NCBI GenBank assembly: GCA_963816435.1
Contig: CAWFKS010000001.1
Location: 124,001-188,000 of the forward strand
From: CAWFKS01 sp963816435
Lineage (GTDB): Bacteria; Pseudomonadota; Alphaproteobacteria; Rhizobiales; Rhizobiaceae
Direction of reading: 5' to 3'
DNA length: 64,000 nt
Shown here: piece by piece, positions 27,857-37,197 of the stretch
How the letters are laid out: each line of letters begins with the position of its first letter
Numbering within the stretch: position 1 is the first letter of the stretch
The notes under the pieces: generated by a model
The model's database searches: none
Told to the model about the DNA's origin: nothing
Seen by the model: the letters and a program-made list of their open reading frames with translations, nothing else
Position numbers and translations under genes: made by a program

Positions 27857-29403
27857 ATGAGCACGCAGCCGCCCCCGATCGATCCGAACACGGTGCCCCA
27901 CAAGGGGCTGATCACCGCCTCGATCATGCTGGCGACGATCATGCAGGTGCTCGACATGACCATCGTCAACGTCGCGCTGCCCAAGATGACCAACGATCTT
28001 GCCGCCTCGCGCGACACGATCACCTGGGTGCTGACCTCCTACATCGTGGCGTCCGCCATCGCGACGCCGCTGACCGGCTGGGTTGCCGACCGCATCGGCC
28101 GCAAGGAGCTCTACCTCGTCTGCATCGCCGGCTTCACGCTGTCCTCGATGGCGTGCGGGGCGTCGTGGAATCTCGACGTCATGGTGCTCTTCCGGATCGC
28201 GCAGGGCATGTTCGGCGCCGCGCTGGTGCCCCTGGCGCAGACATTTCTCCTCGACATCAACCATCGCGAAAACCACGGGTCGGCGATGGCGCTCTACGGC
28301 GCCGGCATCATGGTCGGCCCGATCATCGGCCCGACGCTCGGCGGCTGGCTGACGCAGAACTTCGACTGGCGCTGGTGCTTCTACATCAACGTGCCGGTCG
28401 GCATCCTCTGTTTCCTCGGCTGCACCAGCTTTCTGCCGAAGGTCGCGACGCGGCTGCGCGGCTTCGATTTCTTCGGCTTCGCCATGCTGTCTCTCGGCGT
28501 CGGGGCGCTGCAGCTGATGCTCGACCGCGGCGGCGAGGTCGACTGGTTCAACGCCGCCGAGACCTGGATCGAGCTCGGGCTGTCGATCACCGGATTCTGG
28601 GTCTTCACCGTGCATCTGCTTACCGGGCGCGACACCTTCATCGACCCGCAGATTTTCCGCGACCGCAATTTCGTCGCCGGGCTGATCTTCATCTTCGTCA
28701 TCGGCATCGTGCTGCTCGCAAGCCTGGCGCTGCTGCCGCCGATGCTGTCCAACCTGTTCGGCTACACCACCCTGCAGACGGGCCTGGTGATGGCGCCGCG
28801 CGGCGTCGGCACCATGATCATGATGATCCTGGTCGGCCGGCTGATGCGCGTCGTCGACGCGCGCTACCTGGTGGTCGCGGGACTGCTGCTGACGATCTGG
28901 TCGCTGCACATGATGACCGGCTTCTCGCCGCAGATGGATGCGCATCTGGTGATCTGGTCAGGCGTCGTGCAGGGACTCGGTCTCGGCCTCGTGTTCGTGC
29001 CGATGTCGACGGTGGCCTTCGCCACGCTCGCCGAACCAGTACCGAACCGATGCCACCGGCCTGTTCAGCCTGGTCCGCAACATCGGCTCCTCGATCGGCA
29101 TCTCGGTCGTCACCGTGATGCTGACCCACAACGTGCAGGTCAACCACGCCGAGATCGGCGCCGTGCTGACACCGTTCAACCAATCCATGCAGTGGCTGAC
29201 GCAGCAGCTCGGCGGCAACCAGCCGATGGCGGCGACGATCGCCGACCAGCTCGTCAACCAGCAGGCGCTGATGATCTCCTACGTCAACGACTTCAAGCTG
29301 ATGATGCTGGTGACGCTGCTCGCCATTCCGTTGGCGCTGCTTCTGCAGGAAGCCCAAGGCCGCACCGGCCGGCGGCCCGCCGATGGCCGCGCACGCAGAG
29401 TGA
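27857..29403 (+). CDS. emrB: EmrB/QacA-like DHA2 family MFS exporter (two frame breaks)
   Basis: About 514 residues, 14 membrane segments. The N-terminus has VLDMTIVNVALPKM, motif A GWVADRIGRKELYL, and motif C GIMVGPIIGPTLGGWL. The frame breaks near 29037 (extra C in GAACCAG; corrected LAEQYRTDATGLFSLVRNIG). A second extra base near 29375 gives the ending GPPMAAHAE, stop at 29403, ten bases before a strong terminator; uncorrected frames run through that terminator, which supports the correction. 1,547 bases equal 515 codons plus 2. Confidence 0.9.
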
Positions 29404-29412
29404 TCCCGAGGC

Positions 29413-29441
29413 AAGGGCCGCCATCTGGCGGCCCTTTTATT
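29413..29441 (+). terminator. Terminator of the marR-emrAB operon
   Basis: Stem AAGGGCCGCC (29413-29422) with GGCGGCCCTT (29427-29436), loop ATCT, followed by a T-rich tail. Confidence 0.88.
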
Positions 29442-29554
29442 CGTTGTCCGGACATGCTTCGCCGGCGCGCATGGCCGTGCGCTGCGACAATTTCGCCGTG
29501 TCGTGCGTTGAGCGTGCCTCTTGTGATGCTTGAAACATCATCATGAATGTATTA

Positions 29555-29571
29555 CTCACACATGCTGTGAG
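29555..29571. promoter_or_regulatory. Candidate operator of the XRE-like gene
   Basis: Inverted repeat CTCACA-CATGC-TGTGAG, 19 bases upstream of the 29590 start codon, in a local AT-rich stretch. Confidence 0.45.
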
Positions 29572-29589
29572 CAAATACCTCAATCCTGC

Positions 29590-29847
29590 ATGATCACATC
29601 CGCACAGATGCGCGCCGCGCGGGCGCTCGCCGGCATCGACCAGAAGACGCTGGCCGAACGGGCCGGCGTGTCGCTGCCGACGATCCAGCGCATGGAGGCG
29701 TCGGGCGGAGTGGTTCGCGGCGTCGTCGACACGCTGATGAAGGTGGTCGGCGCGCTGGAGGCCTCCGGCGTCGAACTCATTGGCGAGGGGCGGGCCAGCG
29801 AGACCGGCGGGCGAGGGGTGCGGCTCAGGGAACCACGCGAGAGCTGA
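29590..29847 (+). CDS. Small XRE-family helix-turn-helix regulator
   Basis: 85 residues. The helix-turn-helix covers residues 5-60 (MRAARALAGIDQKTLAERAG, VSLPTIQRMEASGGVV), followed by a short hydrophilic tail. No toxin partner lies nearby, so I read it as a single autoregulated repressor, perhaps of the SulP gene downstream. ATG at 29590 is favoured; the longer in-frame start at 29530 would encode the palindrome. Confidence 0.85.
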   Translation: MITSAQMRAARALAGIDQKTLAERAGVSLPTIQRMEASGGVVRGVVDTLMKVVGALEASGVELIGEGRASETGGRGVRLREPRES

Positions 29848-29989
29848 TGCGGGGGCCGGAGTTTGCCGCTGCGGGACGGAACGAGGATGAGCGTCGCAGG
29901 AATGACGGGTCGCGCCGGACGACAGAGCCACGAGACGAGCTGCACGGCCGACCTTCGCGGAACTTTACACGCCGAAGCTGATCACCGTC

Positions 29990-31648
29990 TTGCGCGAGGG
30001 CTACGGTCTTTCAAAGCTGCGCGCCGACGTCGTCTCGGGCCTGACGGTGGCTATCGTGGCGCTGCCGCTGTCCATGGGTATCGCGATCGCCTCCGGCGCG
30101 CCGCCCGAGCGCGGGCTCTACACGGCGATCGTCGGCGGCTTTCTCGTCTCGCTGCTCGGCGGTTCGCGCTTCCAGATCGGCGGTCCGGCCGGCGCGTTCA
30201 TCGTTCTGGTCGCCTCGACCGTCGCACGTCACGGGCTGGAGGGGCTGGCGCTGGCGACGCTGATGTCGGGCCTCTTCATGCTGGTCGTCGGCTACGCGCG
30301 GCTCGGCACCTACATCAAGTTCATCCCCTATCCCGTCACGGTCGGGTTCACGGCCGGCATCGCCGTCATCATCTTCGCCAGCCAGATCCACGACCTGTTC
30401 GGTCTGACGCTCTCCGGACCGGAACCGGGCGATTTCGTGCCGCGGCTGAAGGCGCTTGCCGCTGCCGCCGGAACCTTCAGCCCGGCCGCGGTCGGCATTG
30501 CCGTTCTCACCATCGTCATCGTCCAGGGGCTGAAGCGGTTCCGCCCCGGCTGGCCGGGATTCCTCGTGGCGATCGCCGTCGGATCGCTTGCCGCATATGT
30601 GCTCGGCCTGCCGGTCGAGACGATCGGCAGCCGCTTCGGCGGCATACCGCGCACGCTGCCGCTGCCGGCATTGCCCGCGCATGGCTTGGCCGACATCCGC
30701 GCCCTTCTGCCGGACGCGATTGCCTTCACGCTGCTCGGCGCCATCGAGTCGCTGCTGTCGGCGGTCGTGGCCGACGGGATGACCGGACGGCGTCACCGCT
30801 CGAATTGCGAACTCGTCGCGCAGGGGTTCGCCAATATCGGCTCCGCGCTGTTCGGCGGGCTGCCGGTCACCGGCACGATCGCCCGCACCGCCACCAATGT
30901 GCGCGCCGGCGCGGTGGGGCCGGTTTCGGGCATGCTGCACGCGCTGTTCGTGCTCGTCTTCCTGGCGATCGCCGCGCCGCTCGCCAGCTACATCCCGCTC
31001 GCCGCGCTCGCCGGCATGCTGGCGGTGGTGGCGTGGAACATGGTGGAAAAGACGGCGATCGGCGCGCTGGTCCGCTCCTCGCGCGGCGACGCGCTGGTGC
31101 TGGCCGTGACGTTCCTTCTCGTCGTCTTCCGCGACCTGTCGACAGGCATCGTGGTCGGGTTCGCGCTCGGCGCGGTGCTGTTCATCGACCGCATGGCCAA
31201 GACGATCGCCGTCCAGGCCGACATGCCGCTGGCCGAGGAGGACCGCGCCGACGATGCCGATGCCGCCCGCGACGCCTACGAGCCGGGTGCGGCGAGCAAT
31301 CCGGAATTCGTCGTCTACCGCATTTCCGGCGCCTTCTTCTTCGGGGCGGCGTCGACGGTGGCCGCGGTGCTCGACCGCATCTCCGACACGCGCAAGGCGT
31401 TCGTGCTCGACTGTTCGGCGGTGCCGTTCCTGGATTCCACCGGTGCCAACGTCATCGAGGGCGCGGCGCGCAAGGCGCGGCGTTCCGGGGTGCGCTTCTT
31501 CGTCACCGGTGCCGCACCGCAGGTGCGTCGCATGCTGGTCGCGCACGGCGCGCGCCCACCGCTGGTGCGCTACAAGGCGAGCATCGACGGGGCGCTTCGG
31601 CAGATCGAAGTCGAACGCGTGCGCGCATCGACTGGCGCCGACTCGTAA
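29990..31648 (+). CDS. SulP family inorganic anion transporter with STAS domain
   Basis: About 552 residues. The transmembrane sulfate/bicarbonate-transporter domain begins at VVSGLTVAIVALPLSMGIAI and includes GPAGAFIVLVAS and FTAGIAVIIFASQ. A cytoplasmic STAS domain (about 435-545) has FVLDCSAVPFLDSTGANVIE. TTG at 29990 begins inside a typical N-terminal segment: the same frame upstream reads PTFAELYTPKLITVLREGYG, but has no start codon before stops at 29888 and 29903. An extra base near 29940 could join it to ATG 29887 or 29902. The transported anion is unknown. Confidence 0.88.
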   Translation: MREGYGLSKLRADVVSGLTVAIVALPLSMGIAIASGAPPERGLYTAIVGGFLVSLLGGSRFQIGGPAGAFIVLVASTVARHGLEGLALATLMSGLFMLVVGYARLGTYIKFIPYPVTVGFTAGIAVIIFASQIHDLFGLTLSGPEPGDFVPRLKALAAAAGTFSPAAVGIAVLTIVIVQGLKRFRPGWPGFLVAIAVGSLAAYVLGLPVETIGSRFGGIPRTLPLPALPAHGLADIRALLPDAIAFTLLGAIESLLSAVVADGMTGRRHRSNCELVAQGFANIGSALFGGLPVTGTIARTATNVRAGAVGPVSGMLHALFVLVFLAIAAPLASYIPLAALAGMLAVVAWNMVEKTAIGALVRSSRGDALVLAVTFLLVVFRDLSTGIVVGFALGAVLFIDRMAKTIAVQADMPLAEEDRADDADAARDAYEPGAASNPEFVVYRISGAFFFGAASTVAAVLDRISDTRKAFVLDCSAVPFLDSTGANVIEGAARKARRSGVRFFVTGAAPQVRRMLVAHGARPPLVRYKASIDGALRQIEVERVRASTGADS

Positions 31649-31730
31649 TCCCGCTTGACGGCGCCCGCGCTCCGGCGCACTGGATTTCGTCCCGCGCCAA
31701 TCTTTGGCCCGGCATCCCGAGACCTATCGC

Positions 31731-32066
31731 ATGACGATTTGGAGCGCGGCGCAGCTCGCCGCATCGACTGCGATGTTCATCGCCGCCGCCAGCGCGGCCA
31801 AGGCATGGACGATGGCGCCGAACAACTGGCGCCTGGCGGCGGTGCTGGCGCTCTACACCGCCGGCAACCTGATCATGCTGCGGCTGATCCGCGATTTCGG
31901 TCTCGGCGTGGCGCTCAGCCTGTCGGCGGTCATCCAGCTGATTGCCATCAATGTCGTGGCTTTCGTCTGGTTCGGTGAGACCGTCGGCGCCGTGCAGGGC
32001 GCCGGCATCCTCATGGCCGTGGCGGCGGTGGCTCTGATCACGCTCGGTCCCTATCTCGCGCGCTGA
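31731..32066 (+). CDS. Small EamA/SMR-like four-helix membrane protein
   Basis: 111 residues with four hydrophobic segments (AAQLAASTAMFIAAASAAKA, LAAVLALYTAGNLIMLRLI, LGVALSLSAVIQLIAINVVA, GAGILMAVAAVALITLGPYL). The C-terminal half resembles one EamA unit (FGETVGAVQGAGILMAV). ATG at 31731 is preferred; an in-frame ATG at 31704 exists. It overlaps the convergent membrane-protein gene by 29 bases. Possibly a small exporter; no strong assignment. Confidence 0.7.
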   Translation: MTIWSAAQLAASTAMFIAAASAAKAWTMAPNNWRLAAVLALYTAGNLIMLRLIRDFGLGVALSLSAVIQLIAINVVAFVWFGETVGAVQGAGILMAVAAVALITLGPYLAR

Positions 32067-32590
32067 GGGCTGCTGCCGGAACCAGGCGGCGAAATACCTC
32101 CGCCGGCAGCTGGCCGAGGACGCGGGCGACCATCATTGCCGCAAACAGGCCGGCGGCGACCATTCCGGCCAACGAGAAGGCGGTGTTCGCGGCCAGCGCC
32201 GGGTCGATGCCGAGCGCGATCCCCTGCGCATAGCGGATCGCGAAAATGCCGACCAGCAGGAGGAGCGGCAGCCAGTCGCCCTTGAGCGCCAGTCTGCCGT
32301 CGCCGAGCAGTCGGGCCGGCCGACGGCGGGCGATCGCCATTCCCGCCACGCCGCCGATAGCCGCGCCCGACGGCGAAGCCGAGCAGGTGCAGCGCGTCAG
32401 TGGCACCGGTGACGAGATTGACCGTGACCAGTGTTACGGCGATCGCCGGCATGATGAACAGGCGCCACGGGGCGGCCACGCGGTCGCGGGTCATGCGCCA
32501 GCCGGTGAAAAGCGTGTAGGCGAGCAGCGGCCACACCCAAAGCGGCGTATGCGTGATGACATCGAGAGCGGTGATGTGGTGTTCACGCAT
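32038..32590 (-). CDS. Polytopic membrane protein, unknown (one frame break)
   Basis: About 183 residues with four to five membrane segments (TPLWVWPLLAYTLFTGWRMT, LFIMPAIAVTLVTVNLV, LLLLVGIFAIRYAQGIALG, FSLAGMVAAGLFAAMMVA). The frame breaks near 32365 in GTCGGGCGC; removing one G gives GFAVGAAIGGVAGMAIARRR. Its ATG overlaps the stop of the upstream DUF2306-like gene by 8 bases, so the two are translationally coupled. Resembles uncharacterised conserved membrane proteins (DUF6622-like); function unknown. Confidence 0.7.
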
Positions 32591-33107
32591 GGCGGTTCTC
32601 CAGGGACCTGGGCGTGCGGCGCGAATGTGTCGGGCGCATGCCGGGCAGGGCGAGCCAGCCTCCGCACGCGACGAGCAGCGCCAGCGTCGCGATGCCGGCG
32701 AGCGGGTTGGGGCCGCCGAAGAAGACTTCGTTCATGATGCGGCCGGGCAGGAGCGTGAACGCACCGGCGATGATCAGCGCGCCGAGATACGTCGCCTTCA
32801 TCGTGCTTGCGTGGCGCAGTATCCGCCGGTGGCGGATCATCCACAGCGAGTATGCGAGTGCCGCGATCGTTGCGATCGACAGCAGGTGGATCGGGCTCCA
32901 CGGACCCCACAGGCGGATCGTGTGGATGAAGAAGGACGACAGTGTCACGGTGAGCATCAGCGCCACCCAGACGCGGCCACCGAGACGGTGCAGGCGGTCG
33001 CCCTTCCTGCGGAACAGCACGACGCCTCCCAGGAAAAAGGCGACGATGGCGGCGGCGGCGTGGATCTGGATCGCCGGCGAGGCGGAAAGAAGCGGTTCGA
33101 AGTTCAT
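32583..33107 (-). CDS. DUF2306-like membrane protein
   Basis: 174 residues, five hydrophobic segments (IQIHAAAAIVAFFLGGVVLF, VWVALMLTVTLSSFFIHTI, IHLLSIATIAALAYSLWMI, ATYLGALIIAGAFTLLPG, LAGIATLALLVACGGWLAL) with conserved His and Arg typical of the DUF2306 family (HRLGGRVWVALM, HLLSIAT). The start is ATG 33107. It is divergent from the LytTR regulator at 33210 and is the first gene of a two-gene membrane operon that the regulator may control. Confidence 0.8.
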   Translation of the reverse strand: MNFEPLLSASPAIQIHAAAAIVAFFLGGVVLFRRKGDRLHRLGGRVWVALMLTVTLSSFFIHTIRLWGPWSPIHLLSIATIAALAYSLWMIRHRRILRHASTMKATYLGALIIAGAFTLLPGRIMNEVFFGGPNPLAGIATLALLVACGGWLALPGMRPTHSRRTPRSLENRHA

Positions 33108-33157
33108 GGCCGTGACCTTGCAATAAGGGTTGCGGATCGGTTCGGCGCTTGACCTAC

Positions 33158-33177
33158 GAATGCGTTGCGCGGCATTC
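33158..33177. promoter_or_regulatory. Inverted repeat between DUF2306 and LytTR genes
   Basis: GAATGC (33158-33163) and GCATTC (33172-33177) with an 8-base spacer, next to a possible -35 TTGACC (33149-33154) on the plus strand. Candidate autoregulatory site. Confidence 0.4.
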
Positions 33178-33209
33178 AAAGCCGCCTGCGCAAAACGACG
33201 GACTGATAC

Positions 33210-34025
33210 GTGAACGAAGGCCCGCTGCAATTCACGCTTCGCAGATGGCAGGGCGCACTGTTCTCGCCGCGCTTCTGGGGCATGTTTCTGACCGTCGGCG
33301 CGATAATCGGCGTGATCGGTCCGTTCGGCACGTTCGACGAACTGTCGCTGGTGCCGCGCCTCGGCTACTGGCTGGCTCTGGTCTTCATCACCTTCATGAC
33401 CGGCTACACGGTGATCGGGCTGGTCATTGCCTATGTGCTGGGATCGCGGTGGCCGCACGGTCTGCGCCTGGCGGTTGCCGGCGCCATGGCCGGGCTGCCC
33501 GTCACCGCCGTCGTCGTGCTCTTCAACGGGCTTCTCCACGGCGAGCTCGAATCGCCGGCCGGTATCGTCAGGCTGGCGGTCGAATGCTGCTCTATCGCGG
33601 CGGCTATCTCGTTCCTGTTCGGTCTCGTCGATGGCTACCAGGCCGACGGAGGGACGGCAGCGGCGGGAGATGCCGGGACCGCGCCGGCGGCGGTGCCGGA
33701 ACCCGGCATCCGGCGACCGCGCATCCTCGACCGGTTGCCGCCGAATCTGCGCGGCAGGCTCAGCCACCTCTCGGTGCAGGACCACTATGTCGACGTGCGC
33801 ACCGACAAGGGCGGCACGCTGGTGCTGATGCGGCTGGCGGATGCCATCGCCGAGACCGAAGGCGTTGCGGGCCTGCAGATCCACCGCTCGCACTGGGTGG
33901 CGCTCGAGGGGATCGAGAAGGCCGTCCGCCGCGACGGCCGGCTATTGCTCAGGATGCGGGACGGGACGGAGCTTCCGGTGAGCCGGACGTTTGCGCCGGC
34001 TGTTCGGGAGGCGGGGTTCGCCTGA
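33210..34025 (+). CDS. Membrane-bound LytTR-family transcriptional regulator
   Basis: 271 residues starting with GTG. Residues 1-150 hold four predicted membrane segments (FWGMFLTVGAIIGVIGPFG, YWLALVFITFMTGYTVIGLV, LRLAVAGAMAGLPVTAVVVL, LAVECCSIAAAISFLFGLV). Residues 175-271 form a LytTR DNA-binding domain (SHLSVQDHYVDVRTDKGGTL, GLQIHRSHWVALEGIE). There is no receiver domain, so the signal is probably sensed in the membrane. It is divergent from the DUF2306 operon. Its last 77 bases overlap the convergent hydrolase gene. Confidence 0.88.
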   Translation: MNEGPLQFTLRRWQGALFSPRFWGMFLTVGAIIGVIGPFGTFDELSLVPRLGYWLALVFITFMTGYTVIGLVIAYVLGSRWPHGLRLAVAGAMAGLPVTAVVVLFNGLLHGELESPAGIVRLAVECCSIAAAISFLFGLVDGYQADGGTAAAGDAGTAPAAVPEPGIRRPRILDRLPPNLRGRLSHLSVQDHYVDVRTDKGGTLVLMRLADAIAETEGVAGLQIHRSHWVALEGIEKAVRRDGRLLLRMRDGTELPVSRTFAPAVREAGFA

Positions 34026-34848
34026 GCTTGCCTGCCTTCTTGTCCGCGGCGGCCGCCATCTCCTCCTCCCAGGTCGGCTTGCCCCAGGTGAGCTGCTTGT
34101 AATCGAAGCCGTAGACCAGCGTCGGCTTCACGACCCCGAAATAGGGCGACAGGTCGAAGTCGCGCGGCGTGTAGAGCGAGTGGTGGCGGATGTGCATGAT
34201 CTCCTCGCGCGAATAGCTCGACTGCGCCGAGGCGCGGCCGGGTGCGCGGGTGATCTCCGGCAGGATCGGATAGTGGATCTGCCCGTAGGCCTCGGCGATC
34301 ATCGAGGAGCAGATGGCGCGCGTCGGGTCGCCCGAGCCGAAGGCAATCATGCGGCGGCGCCAGCGCACCGGCACCGGCGGGGTCGGCAGGAAATAGCGCA
34401 TCAGGTCGAAGATGTTCTTCATGTCGTATTTGATGCCGAGCCGCGCGATCATGAAGGCCACGACCGTGTCGCGATCGGCCGGCGTCAGGCCGCTCGGACG
34501 GCAGATGCGCGTGTTGTAGGTGCGGTACTTGGTCAGCGGCACGGCAACGCAGCCCTCGCCCAGATTGGCCTCGACCAGGCGCGGCCGCTCGGAGCCGTCC
34601 TCCGGCTCCGGCAGCGCGTCACCGACATAGAGCGCGGCGTGCGACCACGTCGACTGCGTCAGATACTTGATGGCCGCGGAGATGCGCTGGTTGCCCTCGA
34701 CCAGCAGGATGTCGCCCGGCTGCAGCGTGCGGTGCAGGGTCTCGGGATCGGACGGCGTGTAGGGCCGGTAGCCCGAGGATTCCGTCTGCAGCAGCTGCGC
34801 CAGGAAACGACCGAAACGGTCGAGCAGGGTGTCCGGCGTGTCGGTCAT
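33949..34848 (-). CDS. YiiX/NlpC-P60-like papain-fold hydrolase
   Basis: About 299 residues. A permuted papain-fold arrangement is visible: LQPGDILLVEGNQRISAAIK, the histidine motif STWSHAALYVGD, and later the cysteine motif TRAICSSMIAEAYG. This fits the YebB/YiiX family of putative peptidoglycan or lipid-ester hydrolases. No signal peptide is evident with the ATG at 34848. The C-terminal 80 residues are charged and Pro-rich. The 77-base convergent overlap with the LytTR gene is unusually long. Substrate unknown. Confidence 0.75.
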   Translation of the reverse strand: MTDTPDTLLDRFGRFLAQLLQTESSGYRPYTPSDPETLHRTLQPGDILLVEGNQRISAAIKYLTQSTWSHAALYVGDALPEPEDGSERPRLVEANLGEGCVAVPLTKYRTYNTRICRPSGLTPADRDTVVAFMIARLGIKYDMKNIFDLMRYFLPTPPVPVRWRRRMIAFGSGDPTRAICSSMIAEAYGQIHYPILPEITRAPGRASAQSSYSREEIMHIRHHSLYTPRDFDLSPYFGVVKPTLVYGFDYKQLTWGKPTWEEEMAAAADKKAGKLRRTPPPEQPAQTSGSPEAPSRPAS

Positions 34849-34943
34849 GGCTCTAGCCCTGGGAGATGGCCGAAGGATTGCGGAAAACGCTCTCATATTC
34901 GGAATTTGCGGGCGAGGGAACTGGCCAGTGCAGCGCCCGCGTT

Positions 34944-35893
34944 TCAGGCGGCTTCGGTGTTTCGCTCCGCTGCGTCAGGCTGCGCGGGCCCGGCGGCTGC
35001 GGCCCGCCATTGTTCCTCGACCAGCGCGGCGACCGTTGCCGGCTTCAATGCGTAGAGGGCTCGCGCCGCAGACAGCGACTCGGCCTGCAGGGCGGCTTCC
35101 TTGTGCTTCATAAGGCGCAGGAAATGCGCAGATGTCGTCGCCCGGGCCGATGTCGCCGGGCGAGGAACGCGACAGCGCCCGGATGACGGCGATGTCGTTC
35201 AACTCGCCGAGCAGGTCGCCCAGCCGGTTGGCCTCGGCGCGGTGCCCGGCGAGCGCCTGCGGCCATGCCTGCCGCAGCAGGCCGACATCGAACCAGTAGT
35301 GCTTCGTCGCCTTGCGCAGTTCGTGAAAATCCTCGGCCTCGCCGCTGCGCCGCGCCTTCTTCAGTGCTTGCGGGCGCGCCTCACGTTCGCCGCGACGCCC
35401 AGCGACAGGATGTCTGCGGCCTGCGGCTCCTCGGGCAGTTGCAGGCGCGAGGCATCGGCCTCGGCCTCGCGCAGGCTGGCGATCGCCGCCGAGACCGGCG
35501 CGATCAGGCCGGAACCGGCGCGCACCACGCGGGTGCGGCGGCGCACCAGCCTGCGGCGCACCCGCGCCAGCATCGCCTGGTCTTCGGGGTCGGGAAATCG
35601 GCGCGGAAGCGATCGACCGTCTCGACCAGCGCGGAGGCATCGCGCGCCGCCGACAGCGTGCGGGCGGTGTCGCGCAGGCGGACGTTCTCGCGGCGCGAAG
35701 AACCGGGATCGCCCGGCCGGACCAGCCGCACCAGGCCGCGCAGCTTCTTCAATCGCTTGCGCGTGTCGTGCAGGCCGTCGAGCCGGCGTTCGTCGGTTTC
35801 CTCGAGGATGGCGACCGACTTGGCGATCTCGTCGGTGAATATCCGCCTCACCTCCTCGCCGAGCGGCCGATCGGGATGGATTCGGTAGCTCAT
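34944..35893 (-). CDS. CHAD domain protein (three frame breaks)
   Basis: About 316 residues. Conserved-histidine helical CHAD domain: LDGLHDTRKRLKKLRGLVRL at the N-terminus and AEDFHELRKATKHYWFDVGL in the second half. These domains bind polyphosphate. The frame breaks near 35598 (one C missing in CCC), near 35385 (one missing) and near 35115 (one extra), net minus one, in agreement with the length (950 bases). Its ATG overlaps the CYTH stop (ATGA), so the two proteins are probably made together. Confidence 0.8.
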
Positions 35894-36364
35894 GCGGCCG
35901 CCCCGGGCGGCAGGCCGTGAAGCGCCAGCGAGGCGTTGTAGAAGGCCGGTTCGCCGGTGACCTCGCGGCCGAGCCAGGGCGGCAGGTCGGCATCGGCCAC
36001 GTCGTCCTCGGTCTCCAGTTCCGCGAGCACCAGGCCGGCCAGCGCGCCGGCGAATTCGTCGACCTCGAAGTCATATCCGGCGTGATGGACGATCGACGCG
36101 TCTTCTCGATCACGGTTCCGCGCGCGAAGCCGCGCAGTTCCTCCGCCTCATCGAGGGGGATGTCGAATTCGAACTCGTCGCGGATCTTCGCCTGCGTGCC
36201 GAACTTCATCGTCAGCTTCGCCCGCTGTCCGTCATGGATGCGCACCCGCACCGAGCTGTCTTCTTCGGCAACGACATAGAACTGCCGAGCCGGCTTCCTG
36301 GCCGCGCCGATGCGCGCCAGTCCGACGAGGCGACGAGGAACTTGCGTTCGATTTCCTTGGCCAT
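35890..36364 (-). CDS. CYTH-domain phosphohydrolase (two frame breaks)
   Basis: About 158 residues. The EIERKFLV signature of the CYTH superfamily starts the protein (MAKEIERKFLVASSDWR), followed by RVRIHDGQRAKLTMKFG and the acidic strand DEFEFDIPLDEAEEL. Members hydrolyse triphosphate, polyphosphate or nucleoside triphosphates with metal. Breaks near 36312 and 36105 each lack one base; length 475 equals 159 codons minus 2. Adjacent CHAD supports a polyphosphate-related role. The start ATG at 36364 is the family start. Confidence 0.82.
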
Positions 36365-36524
36365 GGCGCCGGCATAAAACCCTGCCGAGTCTCGCGTTGC
36401 AAGGGAAGCGCGTTCAACGACGACGTCGCCGGATTGCGGCATCGCAATGCGGAGCAGCGCTTGCCCGGTATGGTCCCCGGCAGCGCCGGTTGACATTAAT
36501 CAATCGAATGATTAAATCGCCCTC

Positions 36525-37197
36525 ATGGCACAGGACGACAAACCCGAAAGCGGCTGCCGCTCGGCCGAACAGACGAGGCTGGCGCTGATCCGCGCCGGCC
36601 TGCAGCTGTTCGGCCAGAAGGGCTTCGAGGCGACCTCGACGCGCGAAATCGCCGGCAGGCGAGCGCCAATATCGGCTCCATCGCCTATCATTTCGGCGGC
36701 AAGGAAGGGTTGCGCGAGGCCTGCGCCCGCTACGTGGTGGAGCAGATCGGCGCCGTCGCGGGCAGGGCGCTGGCGCGCCAGCCGGCCGGCACCGGGCCGG
36801 ATGCGGCGCGCGATCGCCTCGTCATGGTGATCGAGACGATGGTTGCATTCATCGTGGCGCAGCCCGAGGCCGGCGAGATCGTGCGCTTCATGCTGCGCGA
36901 GCTGTCGCAGCCCTCGGTGACCATCGACATCGTCTATGGCGGCATCTTCGAGCCGGTGCATCGCCAGCTTTGCGATATCTGGGAGGAGGCGAGCGGTGAG
37001 CCCGCCGACAGTCCCGAGACGATGCTCTCCGTTTTCACCATGATCGGCCAGCTCATCTATTTCCGTATCGGCCGCGAGGCGGTGATGCGCCGCATGGGCT
37101 GGGAGACGATCGGGCCGGAGGATCGGCGCAGATCGTGGCGGTGGCGCGCGCCAATCTCGATGCCGTGCTGGCGGCCAGAAGAGGAGAACGGCCGTGA
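36525..37197 (+). CDS. CecR-like TetR regulator (two frame breaks)
   Basis: About 224 residues. TetR helix-turn-helix (LALIRAGLQLFGQKGFEATS, then ANIGSIAYHFGGKEGLREA after correction) with a DUF1956-type C-terminal domain, as in E. coli CecR/YbiH. Breaks near 36660 and 37127 each lack one base; 673 bases equal 225 codons minus 2. Its TGA overlaps the GTG of the adaptor gene (GTGA), so it is the first gene of a regulator-adaptor-ATPase-permease operon. It should control the exporter and itself. Confidence 0.85.

Noticed and set aside
32583..33893. Minus-strand extension of the DUF2306 frame to 33893
   Set aside because: The extension lies opposite the LytTR gene and is Arg/His/Asp-rich low-complexity sequence; the real start is at 33107.
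34000..36400. A new defence system around the YiiX-like hydrolase, CHAD and CYTH genes
   Set aside because: No nuclease, NTPase sensor, or toxin-antitoxin partner is present; these families are housekeeping or metabolic.
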